Shown: positions 1-6,817, numbered from the stretch's first letter. The stretch: 8,847 bases of DNA from Acidobacteriota bacterium (GCA_021789565.1 JAJYJL010000243.1:1-8847); one strand, 5' to 3'. Numbers and translations are program-made. Notes: a model not told the origin generated them from the letters alone.

Positions 1-807
1 CTCGCCATTCTGGAGAGCAGCGACGTTTCAGCGGCCCTCGCCGCCTATGCGAAGGCAAAGACCGGCCTGCAATTGAAGCAGGAGGCGCTTGAGCGCGCCT
101 CGGATTTGTATCAGCACAAGGCCGTTGCGCTCAAAGATCTCGAGCAGGCTCAGGCCGATTTTGGGATGGCCAGGGCCGACCTCGAAAATGCGCGCCGGCA
201 GTTGACAATCCTGGACGTCAATCCCGATGACGCATCTGACCAGGTTCGTGTAGCGGCGCCGCGTTCCGGCGTGGTACTCGAAATCAGCGCGGCCGCTGGA
301 GAGTACTCGAAATCGCTGGATTCCTCACAACCGTTGTGCGTTCTTGCGGACCTGGGAACCGTCTGGGCGGAGGGCGACCTATTTGAGAAGGACCTGTCGG
401 AAGTCAACATCGGCGACCCCGCAGAACTAATGACGATCGCATACCCAGGAAAAACATGGCGGGGGCGCGTCAGCCTGATTTCAAGCGCGGTTGATCCCAC
501 GACCCGAACCTTGCGGTTGCGCGTGGTGCTGCCGAACAGGGGCTTCATCCTTCGTCCTGGTATGTTCGGTACGCTAAAACTACTGCGCTCAAGCCACACA
601 GGCATCGTCGTTCCGTCCTTGGCGGTTGTCCGAGAGGGAAACTCAAGCTACGTGTACGTAGAGCAGTCTCCCAATCGCTTTGCGCCCCAGCCTGTGACAC
701 TGGGAGGCCCAGTCGGAGAAAGCGAAGTGGAAATACTTTCAGGCCTGAAGCCCTCAGAAATTATCGTAACTCAAGGGGCGGTCCTGCTAAGGACGGCGAC
801 ACCCTAA
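1..807 (+). CDS. RND efflux periplasmic adaptor subunit (HlyD/CusB-type membrane fusion protein), 5' truncated
   Basis: This is the C-terminal 268 residues of a periplasmic adaptor that links an inner-membrane RND permease to an outer-membrane channel. The frame is open from base 1, so the true start lies outside the window; an in-frame TTG at 73 is not a credible start because it falls inside the helical hairpin. Visible parts in order are an Ala/Leu/Gln-rich alpha-hairpin (about residues 1-75), the second half of the lipoyl-like domain (VAAPRSGVV, about 84-92), a beta-barrel region (about 115-190, with VDPTTRTLRLRV and LRPGMFGTL), and a membrane-proximal domain ending in the typical SGLKPSEIIVTQGAVLL. 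The TAA stop is directly followed by the permease ATG, which implies co-transcription and probable translational coupling. No metal-binding signature was seen in the visible part, so the substrate is not determined. Family assignment is secure; the CusB/CzcB subtype is inferred from the permease next door. Confidence 0.93.
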   Translation, partial: LAILESSDVSAALAAYAKAKTGLQLKQEALERASDLYQHKAVALKDLEQAQADFGMARADLENARRQLTILDVNPDDASDQVRVAAPRSGVVLEISAAAGEYSKSLDSSQPLCVLADLGTVWAEGDLFEKDLSEVNIGDPAELMTIAYPGKTWRGRVSLISSAVDPTTRTLRLRVVLPNRGFILRPGMFGTLKLLRSSHTGIVVPSLAVVREGNSSYVYVEQSPNRFAPQPVTLGGPVGESEVEILSGLKPSEIIVTQGAVLLRTATP

Positions 808-3800
808 ATGGAAACTCTGGTTCGGAATCTTCTTCGTTATCGTGCCTTGATGCTGGTGGCGCTCGCTGCATGGCTGGCCGCTGGAATGTACTTCCTGCTC
901 AAACTGGATATCGAAGCCTATCCTGATCCGACCCCGCCGCTCGTTGAGTTCATTACGCAGAACCCCTCCTGGTCGGCCGAAGAGATGGAGCAGCAGGCCA
1001 CCATTCCGGTTGAAACGGCCTTGTTCGGCATCCCCCATCTGCTGTACGTGCGCTCCATCAGCCTTTTCGGGCTAAGCGACGTGAAGCTTTACTTCAGTTA
1101 CGACTCGGATTATTTCCGGGACCGACAGGAAGCTTTTGACCGCCTGCAAGGGCTGACACTTCCCGATAATTTATCTCCCCAATGGTCCGCCTGGTCACCC
1201 GTCGGGGAGATCTATCGCTATGTTCTCGAAGGGCCGGGATATTCCCTCAGCGAGCTGACAGCCACGCAGGACTGGTACGTGCGCCGGCAGCTCAAGCAAG
1301 TCCCCGGAATTATCGATGTTGCCACGTTTGGCGGCACAGTGAGGCAATATCAGGCGGAGATTGACCCGCGAAAGCTGTTGCAGTTCAATGTGACGCTTCC
1401 GCAAGTGCTCAATGCCATCGCCGCCAGCAATGCCAACGTGGGCGGAAACTATCTGACGCTGGGCAGCCAGAACGTCAACGTACGCGGAATCGGCTTGCTT
1501 CAAAACCTTGACCAAATGAAGAATATCCTCATTTCCGAGCGCAACGGCGTCCCTGTTTATCTGCGCCATGTCGGTAATGTTCGCGAAGGCTACCAGCCCC
1601 CCCTTGGGCGCGTGGGGGTCGACCGGAATCCTAACCAGGTGGAGGGAATTGTCTACCTGAACCGTGGAGAGCCCTCGCTCCCTGCTCTGCGCGCTTTACG
1701 CGAGAAGATTGTGACCCTGAATGGCGGGCTGCTTCCCTTCGGAATGAAGATTCGGACCCTTTATGACCGTACCAACCTGATCCATATCACCACACACACG
1801 GTCGAGCACCTGGTGCTGATGGGGCTGATCTTTGTGACCGCGCTTCTCCTGCTGTTTCTTGGAGACAATCACATGGCTCTGGTCGTGGCGATGGCTATCC
1901 CCTTTGCCCTCCTGTTTGCGTTTGCCATGATGGTAATGACAGGGAAATCCGCGAACTTGATCTCCATCGGCGCCATTGACTTTGGGATCCTGGTGGATAC
2001 GGCGGTGGTGGTCATAGAGAATATTCACCGCCGCCTCCACGAAGCTTCGGAACCGGGTTCACGTTTGGATTTGATTGCGGGGGCTACGGCTGATTCCGCC
2101 CGCCCAGTGCTGTTTTCGACTCTGGTTATTTTGGTAGCCTTTATCCCCCTTTTTACCATGAGGGGTGTGCCCGGAAAAATCTTCTCGCCGATGTCCGTGA
2201 CCTATGGGTTCGCACTAACCGGGGCTCTGCTTTTCGCCATCTTTTTCGCACCCGTGTTGGCTTCTTTCCGTCGCGCACCAGTTAAGAGCAGCTCGGGTGA
2301 CACGTTTGTGGTCAAATGGGCCAGGCGCGCTTACACTCGCGCAATTCCTTGGATTCTCGGACGACCCTGGTTCGTCGTGGCGTTCGCAGTTGTATTGCTC
2401 AGCGTTGCCGCGCTGATTCTTCCCGCAATCGGCGGCGAATTCATGCCCAAACTCGAAGAGGGTAACCTGTGGATAAGGGCCACGCTGCCCCAGGATGTCT
2501 CGTTCGAGTACGGGGAAAGCATGGCTAACGAGATTCGAGCCATCATTATGAGTTTTCCCGAGGTCACGAACGTGGTGTCCCAGGAAGGGCGGCCAAACGA
2601 CGGGACCGACGTCACGACCTTCAATAACCTGGAATTCTACGTTCCACTCAAACCGGAAAGACAGTGGCCCCGTGGCATCGATAAGCCTGCGCTCATCCAT
2701 CAGATGAACGAAAGGTTCAGCAGGATCCCGGGCGTGGTCTTTAATTTCTCACAAAACATCGAGGACAACGTCGAAGAGGCCATGTCCGGGGTCAAGGGCG
2801 AAAACTCACTGAAGCTATTTGGGAATGATATTCAGGTTCTGGTGGCCAAGGCTGACGAAATACGCGATATCATGGCCCGGGTTCGCGGTGTGACGGACCT
2901 GGCGGTATTGCCGGAACTGGGTCAACCGGACCTGGTTATCCGCATAGACCGCACGGCGTGCGCTCGCTACGGATTAATGGCCTCCGATGTGAATTCAGTG
3001 GTGCAGGCGGCGATCGGTGGACAGGCGGTTACGCAGATTCTCCAAGGAGATCGGCGGTTCGACTTCGTCGTACGGTTTCTTCCGCAATTCCGGCAAAATC
3101 CTGAGGTCATCCGGCAGATCGTTTTGAACACAGCAGACGGGGGCCATGTGCCACTCGGACAAGTTGCATCTGTTGGGCTCAGCGAAGGTGCTTTCATGAT
3201 CTACCGTGAGAACGGCCAGCGATACATTCCTATCAAGTTCAGCATCCGCGGCCGCGACCTTACCGACACTATGTCCGATTTGCAACATCAACTAAGGAAG
3301 GTGCATCTGCCCGAAGGTTATCACTACGAATGGGCTGGAGAGTACCAAAGCCTGAAGCAGGAACAGCACCGCCTGGCGATTATTGTGCCCATCAGCCTCC
3401 TCATGATACTCGCCCTGCTATACACGCTCTTCAATTCCTGGCAAGATGCGGCGATTGTCATGGCCACGCTGCCCTTTGGCGCGGTTGGCGGTGTTCTCAG
3501 TCTGCTGCTGACACACACGCCGTTCAGCGTTTCCGCCGCTGTAGGTTTCGCTTCGGCGCTGGGCGTTGGAACGCTTGGCGGGTGCGTCTTCCTCTCGGGG
3601 ATCCGGCGTGCGGCGAAGTCCGCCGCCTCACAAAGGGAGGCGATTGAGCAGGGGGCATTGACGGAAATGCGTCCTATCATGATGGCATGCCTCGCGGCGG
3701 GACTGGGGTTGCTGCCCGCCGCCGTCTCCACCGGCATTGGGGCACAGGCGCAACAGCCTCTGGCGCGAGTGGTCGTTGGAGCCATGATTACAACAACTCT

Positions 3801-3858
3801 TGCCATCTTGTTCCTTATCCCAGCGCTTAAACGTCTCATGGGTCCAGTCAAAGGCTAA
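808..3858 (+). CDS. RND efflux permease, CzcA/CusA (heavy metal efflux) family
   Basis: This inner-membrane, proton-driven RND pump subunit of 1016 aa is close to the roughly 1040 aa usual for the family. The N-terminal helix (about 13-32) is followed by the family block LDIEAYPDPTPPLVEFITQ and the porter domain (EEMEQQATIPVETAL, VPGIIDVATFGGTVRQYQ). Helices TM2-TM6 lie at about 333-490, then a second periplasmic domain (IPGVVFNFSQNIEDNVEEA, SGVKG), then TM8-TM12 at about 860-1010 ending in FLIPALKRL. TM4 has DFGILVDTAVVVIEN at 391-405. Its D391, D397 and E404 match in spacing the three acidic TM4 residues important in CzcA (D402, D408, E415), which supports the heavy-metal-efflux branch over multidrug AcrB-type pumps. 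In TM10 the usual SGVAVLNG-like motif reads ALGVGTLGG (about 917-925), an unusual variant. The ATG abuts the adaptor stop, and a weak AAGGA lies about 15 bases upstream. The substrate (metal ion or other) cannot be read from the sequence. Confidence 0.95.
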   Translation: METLVRNLLRYRALMLVALAAWLAAGMYFLLKLDIEAYPDPTPPLVEFITQNPSWSAEEMEQQATIPVETALFGIPHLLYVRSISLFGLSDVKLYFSYDSDYFRDRQEAFDRLQGLTLPDNLSPQWSAWSPVGEIYRYVLEGPGYSLSELTATQDWYVRRQLKQVPGIIDVATFGGTVRQYQAEIDPRKLLQFNVTLPQVLNAIAASNANVGGNYLTLGSQNVNVRGIGLLQNLDQMKNILISERNGVPVYLRHVGNVREGYQPPLGRVGVDRNPNQVEGIVYLNRGEPSLPALRALREKIVTLNGGLLPFGMKIRTLYDRTNLIHITTHTVEHLVLMGLIFVTALLLLFLGDNHMALVVAMAIPFALLFAFAMMVMTGKSANLISIGAIDFGILVDTAVVVIENIHRRLHEASEPGSRLDLIAGATADSARPVLFSTLVILVAFIPLFTMRGVPGKIFSPMSVTYGFALTGALLFAIFFAPVLASFRRAPVKSSSGDTFVVKWARRAYTRAIPWILGRPWFVVAFAVVLLSVAALILPAIGGEFMPKLEEGNLWIRATLPQDVSFEYGESMANEIRAIIMSFPEVTNVVSQEGRPNDGTDVTTFNNLEFYVPLKPERQWPRGIDKPALIHQMNERFSRIPGVVFNFSQNIEDNVEEAMSGVKGENSLKLFGNDIQVLVAKADEIRDIMARVRGVTDLAVLPELGQPDLVIRIDRTACARYGLMASDVNSVVQAAIGGQAVTQILQGDRRFDFVVRFLPQFRQNPEVIRQIVLNTADGGHVPLGQVASVGLSEGAFMIYRENGQRYIPIKFSIRGRDLTDTMSDLQHQLRKVHLPEGYHYEWAGEYQSLKQEQHRLAIIVPISLLMILALLYTLFNSWQDAAIVMATLPFGAVGGVLSLLLTHTPFSVSAAVGFASALGVGTLGGCVFLSGIRRAAKSAASQREAIEQGALTEMRPIMMACLAAGLGLLPAAVSTGIGAQAQQPLARVVVGAMITTTLAILFLIPALKRLMGPVKG

Positions 3859-3967
3859 ATTTTCTCTCGAATATCCAGGGACCCGATAGTCATCTCTGAA
3901 TGCGCGATGCCGTGTCATGTTTGTAGGTGGATGGCGGCGTAAAGGACAGAAGGCAGAAAAAGAAGAG

Positions 3968-4080
3968 ACCCCTCACCCGGCCGCTGCGCGGCCACCCTTT
4001 CGCAAAGAGAGAGGGATGGATATTATTGGGAGGCGGCCGTTTTCGGCATGGATGAATCCGTGCCCTTTCTCGTAAGAAAG
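3968..4080. repeat. Dispersed palindromic repeat, copy 1
   Basis: This roughly 113-bp segment matches positions 6818-6930 in the same orientation with about 80-85% identity by eye and a single-base indel. The first 23 bases are identical. Within it are an inverted repeat GGCCGC-TGC-GCGGCC (3979-3993), a 9-bp-arm palindrome centred in GCATGGATGAATCCGTGC (4045-4064, one G:T-type mismatch), and a conserved tail CCCTTTCTCG. At the end CTTTCT-CGTA-AGAAAG forms another perfect hairpin (4065-4080). It sits between the RND and MFS genes and ends about 75 bp before the MFS start. It looks like a REP/MITE-like intergenic element; no transposase is nearby. Confidence 0.85.
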
Positions 4081-4146
4081 CCGGCGGCGGCACGCGGCGT
4101 GGCCAGCAGAGACCCACGGGCAATGTTTGCGCCAGCCACTCAAAAA

Positions 4147-4151
4147 GGAAA
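4147..4151 (+). promoter_or_regulatory. Ribosome binding site deciding the MFS GTG start
   Basis: A purine run AAAAAGGAAA ends about 6 bases before GTG at 4157. This favours GTG over the in-frame TTG at 4127, which has no purine-rich site upstream. Confidence 0.6.
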
Positions 4152-4156
4152 CTCCG

Positions 4157-5527
4157 GTGAAGAGCGCTACCAAAGAGTCTGGTTACGTGGATGAATCCAT
4201 CAACCTGCGCTATGTCGTGTTCCTGGCCTGGACGGCGGCGATGGGAGGCCTGCTTTTTGGATTCGATATCGCCATCATCACAGGCGCGGGTCCATTCATT
4301 ACCCGCGCATTTAATTTAGGGGACCTCGGTCTCGGCTGGGCATTCAGTTCGTTGTTGTTCGGGTGTGTCATCGGGTCCTCGCTCGCCGGCAAACTAGCGG
4401 ACCGCTACGGACGCAAGCGGCTGCTGATATTCGTCGCCATTCTGTTTGCTTCCACATCGGTTGCGGCGGGGCTAGCGGCCAGCTTTGACGGTTTCGTCGC
4501 GGCCCGGTTTTTGGGAGGCCTGGCCGTTGGCGGGGTTTCTCTGATCTCTCCCATGTATGTCGCGGAAGTCGCTCCGCCTTCCATCCGGGGGCGGTTGGGA
4601 ACTTTGTACCAGATGTCCATCGTTACGGGCATCATCGTATCCTACGGGATCAATTATCTTCTGCGGGATGCCGGCGCTGATAATTGGAGATGGATGTTCC
4701 TGACCGGGGTCGTGCCTTCGGCGGTGTTCCTGCTGTTCGTCGCGCTGGCCCCGGAAACTCCTCGCTTCCTGGCCATGGCAGGAAAACCGCAGCAAGCCCT
4801 TGACGTGTTGCAGCGGATCAGCGATTCGAGAACCGCTCAGAGGCAGCTCAGTGAGATTACGGCGAATCTGCACAAGGAACCGCAAGCCTGGCGGAGACTC
4901 TCAAGGCCCGGGGTCCGCCGCGCGCTCACGGCCAGCGCCGGCCTGGCGATTCTTGTCCAGGTCTCGGGCATCAACACCATCGTCGACTATGCGCCTGCAA
5001 TCTTTCAATCGGCCGGCTGGAAAGTGAATGCAGCATTAGCCTCAACTTTTGTGGTTGGCGTGACGGAGTTCCTGTTCACAATCGTCTCGCTCTGGGCCAT
5101 TGACAGGTACGGCCGCAAGCCGCTCTATATCGCCGGATCGTGCGGCATGGCGCTCTCTCTTCTGGGCTTGCTCGCTACCGTCCTGAGGGGCCGATTTCAG
5201 GGGCCGATTGTTCTTGCACTGATCCTGGCGTACCTTGCTTTCTTTTCCGCCTGCATTGGACCCGTGTTCTGGACGCTGGTGCCGGAGATATTTCCGAATG
5301 ACGTCCGCGGGATAGCCATGACCGTCCCGGTGCTGATTCAATGGGTGGCCAATGCCATCGTGGTCCTCTTTTTCCCTTATGCATTTCACGTGCTGGGCAA
5401 GGGGTTCACCTTCACTCTACTTATGCTCATGTCACTGGCGCAAGGGGCCTTCACGTGGCGCTACGTGCCGGAAACAAAGAACAAGCGGCTGGAAGAGATC
5501 GAAGCGTATTGGACCGCTTACAAATAA
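4157..5527 (+). CDS. MFS transporter, sugar porter family (XylE/GalP/AraE-like)
   Basis: This is a probable inner-membrane proton:sugar symporter of 456 aa with 12 predicted helices. The GTG start at 4157 is chosen because AAGGAA lies 6-7 bases upstream; a TTG ten codons earlier lacks a site. Sugar-porter signatures occur in order: GLLFGFDIAIITGA in TM1, ADRYGRKR (81-88), RFLGGLAVGG and YVAEVAPPSIRGRLG, APETPR (198-203), QVSGIN (268-273), DRYGRKP (316-322), GPVFWTLVPEIFPNDVRG (368-385) and PETKNKR (438-444). By alignment with XylE, Q152, Q268, N273, W372 and Q395 keep the sugar-binding positions Q168, Q289, N294, W392 and Q415. The first Gln of the usual QQ pair is Val (V267), and the first Tyr of the YY pair is Asp (D277), so specificity may differ from xylose or glucose. 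It stands alone, with no catabolic enzyme next to it that would name a substrate. Confidence 0.94.
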   Translation: MKSATKESGYVDESINLRYVVFLAWTAAMGGLLFGFDIAIITGAGPFITRAFNLGDLGLGWAFSSLLFGCVIGSSLAGKLADRYGRKRLLIFVAILFASTSVAAGLAASFDGFVAARFLGGLAVGGVSLISPMYVAEVAPPSIRGRLGTLYQMSIVTGIIVSYGINYLLRDAGADNWRWMFLTGVVPSAVFLLFVALAPETPRFLAMAGKPQQALDVLQRISDSRTAQRQLSEITANLHKEPQAWRRLSRPGVRRALTASAGLAILVQVSGINTIVDYAPAIFQSAGWKVNAALASTFVVGVTEFLFTIVSLWAIDRYGRKPLYIAGSCGMALSLLGLLATVLRGRFQGPIVLALILAYLAFFSACIGPVFWTLVPEIFPNDVRGIAMTVPVLIQWVANAIVVLFFPYAFHVLGKGFTFTLLMLMSLAQGAFTWRYVPETKNKRLEEIEAYWTAYK

Positions 5528-5674
5528 GGTCCAGGAGCGCCCCGCACAGCGTCTCGGACGTCAGAGGGTCTGCGATTTCTCGAAAAAAATGGTTTGGAGC
5601 AGCGAGGACGAATCGCAGCCACGATGAGTGAATTTCTGACCGTTGGCCCTTTCTGCCATAAAGACCCGCCGACA

Positions 5675-5723
5675 GGAGGATGTTGTCCACGGATTCCAAT
5701 CCGTGCCCTTTCACGCAAACAAG
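5675..5723. repeat. Dispersed palindromic repeat, copy 3 (core only)
   Basis: Only the core of the repeat is present: GGAGG, a palindrome CACGGATT-CC-AATCCGTG (5688-5705), and the tail CCCTTTCACGCAAACAAG. In copies 1 and 2 the arms end in GGAT/ATCC around GA; here they are GGATT/AATCC around CC. Pairing is kept although the loop-side bases differ. The 5' part found in the other copies (CCCCTCACCCGGCCGCTGCG) is absent. A CCCTTTCTGCCATAAAG at about 5647-5663 may be a decayed second tail. Confidence 0.7.
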
Positions 5724-5808
5724 AGGAAAGCGGCTTTGGTGGTTTCGGGCCACCCGATGCGGCGAGGCTTGAACCAAGGCTGGCTTGGAAAGGAGTAATG
5801 CGGCGATT

Positions 5809-5870
5809 CTTCGCTACGTTCAGGATGACGAGGGGGCTGGGCTTCAGTTGTCATGCTGGGTGAAACGAAG
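5809..5870. repeat. Imperfect long hairpin, intergenic repeat of acidobacterial appearance
   Basis: The left arm CTTCGCTACGTTCAGGATGAC (5809-5829) and the right arm (5850-5870, starting GTCATGCTGGG and ending GAAACGAAG) pair at 15 of 21 positions around a 20-base loop. From memory, near-identical half-sites (CTTCGCTACGCTCAGGATGAC and its complement) recur in intergenic regions of acidobacterial genomes. That recollection was not checked. It lies in a convergent intergenic region and might act as a bidirectional terminator or a mobile repeat; neither is shown. Confidence 0.6.
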
Positions 5871-5986
5871 CGTCAAGGAATTTGAATGCGCGGATTGCCG
5901 CGGTGCCGGGCCGCCCGCCCGATGCGAGGAAGCGCCGGCACCAGCGGTCGTTTGAAGTCTTACGTTGTGCATGCTACGCGGCGTAA

Positions 5987-6002
5987 TCCGGCGAGGGCCG
6001 GA
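5987..6002 (-). terminator. Possible terminator hairpin of the small-protein operon
   Basis: On the minus strand TCCGGC-CCTC-GCCGGA is a perfect 6-bp stem with a 4-base loop, extendable by two G:U pairs. It begins about 12 bases after the TAG stop of the 78-aa gene. Only two T residues follow (TTACG), so a U tract is missing and classic intrinsic termination is uncertain. Confidence 0.3.
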
Positions 6003-6014
6003 CCAGCGCCGCCG

Positions 6015-6251
6015 CTACCTGTGCTTTTTTAACTCGGCACTGACTTCGGTGACGAGTTCGTGCGGAGACGTGATACCGAGAAGGCGCTCCGTTGCCTCGA
6101 TAACGTGCACTTCCTGACCCGGCCCCGCCATAAGCCCGGCGCGGAATGCCGGTTCAGCGCCCTCCTGGAACTCACCTGGGGAAGGCTGCGGCATGTGGCC
6201 GTACACCACCCCCACGATCTTGCCTGCCTCAGTGACAACGGTCATTTTCAT
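6015..6251 (-). CDS. Small conserved-looking hypothetical protein, 78 aa
   Basis: Function is not recognised. The protein has no signal peptide, membrane helix or cysteine. It starts MKMTVVTEAGKIVGVVYGH, which looks like a beta-hairpin. A Pro/Gly/Glu-rich turn follows (about 20-32), then FRAGLMAGPGQEVHVIEA (about 36-53, a likely strand pair). It ends in a probable amphipathic helix, HELVTEVSAELKKH. Start ATG at 6251 overlaps the upstream gene's TGA as ATGA, and GGAGGAGGTG stands 6 bases before it. This is strong evidence that it is a real, translationally coupled second gene. Its partner is the 88-aa protein, so the two are probably made in fixed proportion. It weakly resembles small actinobacterial and acidobacterial hypothetical proteins with an AGPGQ-type strand, from memory only. 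Confidence 0.8.
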   Translation of the reverse strand: MKMTVVTEAGKIVGVVYGHMPQPSPGEFQEGAEPAFRAGLMAGPGQEVHVIEATERLLGITSPHELVTEVSAELKKHR

Positions 6252-6514
6252 GTTGCACCTCCTCCCTGCAAGTTGTACCAGGTCCCGGATGTACCCGAGT
6301 CCACGTCGGTAATTGTCACATAATACTGGGTGTAACCAGTGTTGTACTTGCGCTTGCCCTGATGGGTTGCATCAAGCCGGTCGCCCCCGTTGGGAACCTT
6401 GATGTCGGCGCCAGCATGTTGGTAACCGTAGTCTCCGCCGCCACGGTCATACCACCAGTAATGCACGCCTCCTGGTGCAATGAACGTGAGCGGTCCTAGA
6501 TTGTTGAACGCCAT
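6248..6514 (-). CDS. Small Gly/Tyr-rich hypothetical protein, 88 aa
   Basis: This is the first gene of the two-gene operon; its family is not recognised. The ATG at 6514 is chosen because AAAGGAG lies 7 bases upstream. A 55-codon upstream extension would begin inside the promoter and is rejected. The protein is rich in Gly, Tyr and Trp: IAPGGVHYWWYDRGGGDYG (12-30), YQHAGADIKVP (31-41), YTQYYVTITDVDSG (61-74), WYNLQGGG (79-86). It has no cysteine, signal peptide or membrane segment. Alternating aromatic and small residues suggest a compact all-beta fold, possibly a carbohydrate- or surface-binding domain; that is inference. The TGA overlaps the next gene's ATG. A candidate sigma-70 promoter lies about 150 bp upstream. 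Confidence 0.82.
   Translation of the reverse strand: MAFNNLGPLTFIAPGGVHYWWYDRGGGDYGYQHAGADIKVPNGGDRLDATHQGKRKYNTGYTQYYVTITDVDSGTSGTWYNLQGGGAT
6252..6268 (-). promoter_or_regulatory. Strong ribosome binding site of the 78-aa gene
   Basis: The minus strand reads AGGGAGGAGGTGCAACATG, an extended anti-16S match inside the 3' end of the 88-aa gene. The downstream gene is therefore likely translated well in its own right as well as by coupling. Confidence 0.75.
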
Positions 6515-6522
6515 GGTAGGTC
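6515..6522 (-). promoter_or_regulatory. Leader end of the 88-aa gene, next to its strong ribosome binding site
   Basis: The minus strand reads GGAAAGGAGACCTACCATGG, with AAAGGAG (about 6522-6528) at ideal spacing from the ATG at 6514. It fixes the start of the 88-aa gene. Confidence 0.7.
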
Positions 6523-6669
6523 TCCTTTCCGGCTGAAAAGAGCTGGCCCCCTCGCGAACAACTCCTCTCACCCCAGAGGTATCGCGAATCCCGGTCGTGC
6601 CGAACGGCAAGCCCACAAAGGAGCAGGAACGTGCAGCACGGCATGGGAGCTTTTTGGAAAGCTGGGGGC

Positions 6670-6698
6670 AATGTATCACCTGATAAATACTCTGTCAA
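6670..6698 (-). promoter_or_regulatory. Near-consensus sigma-70-type promoter with internal palindrome
   Basis: On the minus strand TTGACA (6698-6693) is separated by exactly 17 bases from TACATT (6675-6670). It lies in a locally AT-rich patch within GC-rich DNA. Predicted transcription starts near 6663, leaving a leader of about 149 bases before the 88-aa gene. The palindrome TATCA-CC-TGATA (6674-6685, plus strand) covers the -10-proximal spacer and touches the -10 box, a usual place for a repressor operator. No regulator gene is adjacent. Confidence 0.65.
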
Positions 6699-6817
6699 GT
6701 AATATTTCATCATGTAACAAATCGGTCAATCAAGGGCCATTCTGCCCTTCCGGATGGCGCTCAGACTGACTCTTGAACGCGGCGGCACGGGGAGCGGCCG
6801 CTACAACAAACCCAGAC

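Larger units (their letters stand above)
3859..4156. other. Intergenic region between RND permease and MFS gene
   Basis: About 300 bp with no credible coding sequence. It holds dispersed repeat copy 1 in its middle. No convincing sigma-70 promoter for the MFS gene and no U-tailed hairpin terminator for the RND operon was recognised. Short reading frames crossing it on the minus strand are products of the repeat. Confidence 0.7.
5528..6014. other. 487-bp intergenic region rich in inverted repeats
   Basis: No credible gene lies here. It is bounded by the convergent ends of the MFS gene (plus) and the small-protein operon (minus). It contains the short third copy of the dispersed palindrome (5675-5723), an imperfect 21-bp-arm hairpin (5809-5870), and an 8-bp-arm inverted repeat GGTGCCGG / CCGGCACC (5902-5909 and 5935-5942). 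A GC hairpin (5987-6002) lies just past the operon stop. Reading frames such as the one at 5594-5863 run through these repeats and lack a ribosome binding site. Confidence 0.75.

Noticed and set aside
3324..3851. 175-codon minus-strand open frame
   Set aside because: It is a shadow of the RND permease C-terminus, with no domain or start signal.
4127..4156. TTG start ten codons upstream for the MFS gene
   Set aside because: It has no ribosome binding site, while GTG at 4157 follows AAGGAA at good spacing.
5594..5863. 89-codon plus-strand open frame ending in a FFATFRMTRG...SCHAG-type tail
   Set aside because: That tail is the translation of the intergenic hairpin repeat; there is no ribosome binding site or recognisable domain.
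6515..6679. 55-codon N-terminal extension of the 88-aa protein (GTG at 6679)
   Set aside because: The extension would start inside the promoter spacer, whereas the ATG at 6514 has an ideal AAAGGAG site.
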